From: Flavobacterium panacagri
Lineage (GTDB): Bacteria; Bacteroidota; Bacteroidia; Flavobacteriales; Flavobacteriaceae
Length of the DNA stretch: 64,000 bases
Direction of reading: 5' to 3'
Assembly: GCF_030378165.1 (NCBI RefSeq)
Contig: NZ_CP119766.1
Span: 2,294,001 to 2,358,000 of the forward strand
Shown here: one piece after another, positions 62,040 to 64,000 of the stretch
How positions within the stretch are numbered: position 1 is the first letter of the stretch
How the letters are laid out: each line of letters starts with the position of its first letter
Made by a program: the position numbers and the translations under genes
The notes under the pieces: model-generated
Databases searched by the model: none
What the model was told of the DNA's origin: nothing
What the model saw: only the letters and a program-made list of their open reading frames with translations

Positions 62040-64000
62040 TATGCTTTTCGAGTTTTGATTTTTCGATAATAAAATAAAAGTGTGGTTAAACCAATAATGA
62101 TCATTATCCATTCGTGTGGCTCTGGAACTGCACCGTCATTTTTAATGGAGGCATTTCCTAAAGTATCAACATTCTTTTCGATTCCGTTCTTTTTATAATC
62201 TTCATCGGTTTCCAAGACAATTAAAGACGAAATAGGAGTTACAATGTTGGCATCTTTGGCTAGCGTAACATATTTGTTTACAGCCAAAGTATCGTTCTGG
62301 ATTTTTACTTGTTCTTCTAAAACTTTTCCGAAAGCATACATTCGGTAAATATGATTTGGCCCGTCTTTTTTAGAACTACTTTCTTTAGTAGTTTCTTGAA
62401 TTGAAATACCGGCAGGCTCGATATTTACTGAGTTTTCTTCTGTTTTGTATACTGCAAACTGGTTTTGTTGGATCATCTTTAAACTATTTTGAAGTGTAGT
62501 CTGATAATAATCAACATATTTTTGTTCTTTGATGGTTTGCCAAAACGGATTAATTTCTGCTGAAAGATTAATCACTTTTAAATTTTGCTGCTGCGTTCCG
62601 ATTCTTATTTTATTTAAATACTCAGATCCATTCAGTTCTTCAAAATTGGCAGAAAACGCACTTGATTTTGTAATGATTAAGCTGTTTTTGGTAATCTTAT
62701 AAAGTGGTAATAATGAATAGTGCAGGTTTTGAAATTCGGACTGAATGGTTTTGAAATTATCTCTATTAATGGATTTTTTCTCTTTGTCTTGATATACATA
62801 AATATACTTTCCAGCTAAATTGACAAAAGATTCTATCTCGTTTGAATTCCAATTGCTGTTTAGATCTAAAATAATTTCTGATGCTACAAAAGGAACAATT
62901 GCTTTTTGAATTTCGTTTATTTTATAGGTCTTGTCTTTCCAAGTGAATGAACTCGTTTGGAATGTTTTGTTTAAAGGTAAAACAGCTTCCCATTCTTCTA
63001 GCCCTTTTGAATTATTGATGTAGAAACCATTTTTTAATTCAAAGTTTTTAGTGGTTTTGACTTTTGTGTTATCAGTAATTTGAATTCGGGAAAGAGTAGA
63101 AGCATTAGAGCTATTAGGTCCCTTTATTGAGATACTTTGGTATTTCATTTCTGTTTCGCCTGTCTGTAATGGAGTTGTAAAACCGCATTTAAAAGTTCTT
63201 GGTTTTTCGTAACTTACAGGAAAAACGCGAACTACAATTTTGTTTCCTTCTTTCCATTGCATTAAAGATGGGTCACGGCTTTCTACGCCAACAATTTGTC
63301 TGTAGGCGGCCTGAGCTTTTTCTTTTGTGGTCAAAACTCCTTTTCGTTCAATGCCGTCTACCCATAAAGAAAGCGAAGTGGCTACTGAACCTTCAGGAAG
63401 TTGAAAAGAATAGATAGCTTCCTTATCTTGCCAAGATTCTTTCTTGCAGGCAATATCTATGGTAATTTCTGTATAAGCTAACCTTGAGGCAGGATAAATT
63501 TTCACATCTTCTTTTATCTCTTTAGTGAACAAGTCTTCACCGCTCCATAATTGTTCTTCAGTTTCTAGCCTTTTATCGAAGTTTGATTTTAGTATGTTAA
63601 TTTGATCATTGACACTCAAATTGAGATTATTGCAAAAGGAATATGCAATGGTGATAAACGGATTGTGAATTTTTCTTTCGTTATATTGGCTGCCTCCAAA
63701 TGAATCAAAACCTCTAAGGCTAAAGAAATCCTCCTGACTTTTATAAACAATATCCTTTTTAAGTAAAATTTCATTAAAAAAGTTAGGTTCTAGATGTTGT
63801 GAAATCCTAATGTAAGCAGGCAGATCTTCATTATAATCAAATGATTTTGAAATTTGATTCTGAGTGATTCTTTTACTTTCACTATTTAATCGGAATGCAA
63901 AAGCAAACAAAGCAATTAGTATACTTAAAATACCAGTACAAAATGAGATGAAGTATTGACTGTCTTCATGGAACAATTTTACAAGTTTTATCAAATGAAT
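62039..64000 (-). CDS. XrtN-system VIT-domain protein with PEP-CTERM tail, N-terminus beyond window
   Basis: The visible part is about 650 residues and the frame runs off the right edge, so the true N-terminus is not seen. It has a membrane helix at the visible start (FCTGILSILIALFAFAF). A VIT domain is in the middle (SRLAYTEITIDIACKKES, LPEGSVATSLSLWVDGIERKG, TTKEKAQAAYRQIVG, and VVRVFPVSYEKPRTFKCGF). The end is VPEPHEWIMIIIGLTTLL followed by a basic tail, the classic PEP-CTERM sorting signal with P-E-P, a hydrophobic helix and Arg/Lys residues. It should be the substrate of the exosortase whose start overlaps its stop. The function after sorting is unknown. Confidence 0.88.
   Translation of the reverse strand: MHLIKLVKLFHEDSQYFISFCTGILSILIALFAFAFRLNSESKRITQNQISKSFDYNEDLPAYIRISQHLEPNFFNEILLKKDIVYKSQEDFFSLRGFDSFGGSQYNERKIHNPFITIAYSFCNNLNLSVNDQINILKSNFDKRLETEEQLWSGEDLFTKEIKEDVKIYPASRLAYTEITIDIACKKESWQDKEAIYSFQLPEGSVATSLSLWVDGIERKGVLTTKEKAQAAYRQIVGVESRDPSLMQWKEGNKIVVRVFPVSYEKPRTFKCGFTTPLQTGETEMKYQSISIKGPNSSNASTLSRIQITDNTKVKTTKNFELKNGFYINNSKGLEEWEAVLPLNKTFQTSSFTWKDKTYKINEIQKAIVPFVASEIILDLNSNWNSNEIESFVNLAGKYIYVYQDKEKKSINRDNFKTIQSEFQNLHYSLLPLYKITKNSLIITKSSAFSANFEELNGSEYLNKIRIGTQQQNLKVINLSAEINPFWQTIKEQKYVDYYQTTLQNSLKMIQQNQFAVYKTEENSVNIEPAGISIQETTKESSSKKDGPNHIYRMYAFGKVLEEQVKIQNDTLAVNKYVTLAKDANIVTPISSLIVLETDEDYKKNGIEKNVDTLGNASIKNDGAVPEPHEWIMIIIGLTTLLFYYRKIKTRKA

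Noticed and set aside
1..64000. CRISPR arrays, insertion sequences, prophage
   Set aside because: No regularly spaced long repeats, no transposase genes and no phage structural genes were found on either strand.

Overview
The window looks like the chromosome of a Flavobacterium (Bacteroidota), close in style to F. johnsoniae. This rests on several features: AT-rich DNA, matches to the Bacteroidota promoter box TAnnTTTG, A-rich leaders without Shine-Dalgarno sites ahead of nearly every gene, a SusC/SusD pair, Bacteroidota-restricted families (DUF5522, DUF2851, DUF4890, DUF3467, Porin_10, DUF5117-type metalloprotease), and an exosortase-N locus. No insertion sequence, prophage or CRISPR array is visible.

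Layout. 1-7200: the end of histidine degradation (urocanate hydratase, cut by the window edge), a hydroxyacid dehydrogenase with a DUF5522 protein, then an overlapping operon (mini HEXXH membrane protein, ACC-deaminase-like enzyme, GH73/LysM lipoprotein, small membrane protein, hemL). 7300-17000: a large secreted metzincin, a DUF4890 protein, ldhA, a lipoprotein, a DUF433/DUF5615 toxin-antitoxin-like pair whose second gene has a broken reading frame, a VIT/DUF2135 protein and a membrane-anchored trypsin-like protease. 17370-23000: a ParE-type toxin-antitoxin pair, lysS, two tandem related lipoproteins, lipB and rnhB. 23300-36700: SusC/SusD, a porin, cystathionine beta-synthase, an exonuclease, DUF2851, PspC, an amino acid permease and a helix-hairpin-helix protein. 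36700-53400: acyl-CoA dehydrogenase, rpsU, xerC, hpf, then the information-processing block tRNA-Thr, tRNA-Tyr, tRNA-Thr, tuf, tRNA-Trp, secE, nusG, rplK, rplA, rplJ, rplL, rpoB, rpoC and DUF3467. 53400-64000: a candidate small RNA, a secreted hypothetical protein, prfC, a lipoprotein alpha-amylase, a SurA-like isomerase, a MoxR ATPase, exosortase N and its VIT-domain, PEP-CTERM-bearing partner (cut by the window edge).

How the genes work together. The central block supplies translation and transcription machinery. rpsU is the one gene here with a perfect Shine-Dalgarno element, which fits the translational autoregulation of bS21 known from F. johnsoniae. The envelope genes (SusCD, porin, SurA-like chaperone, lipoproteins, proteases, amylase, GH73 hydrolase) fit a polymer-degrading lifestyle. 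Intergenic space carries several families of dispersed short palindromes and AT-rich repeats.

The best leads are: the rpsU Shine-Dalgarno; the exosortase-N/VIT pair; the frame-broken DUF5615 gene; a promoter-plus-terminator unit with no gene (candidate sRNA near 53.5 kb); an array of five TGTTAAAA boxes ahead of susC; a hairpin with competing arms between rpoB and rpoC; and a 111-residue membrane protein with an HEXXH...E signature.
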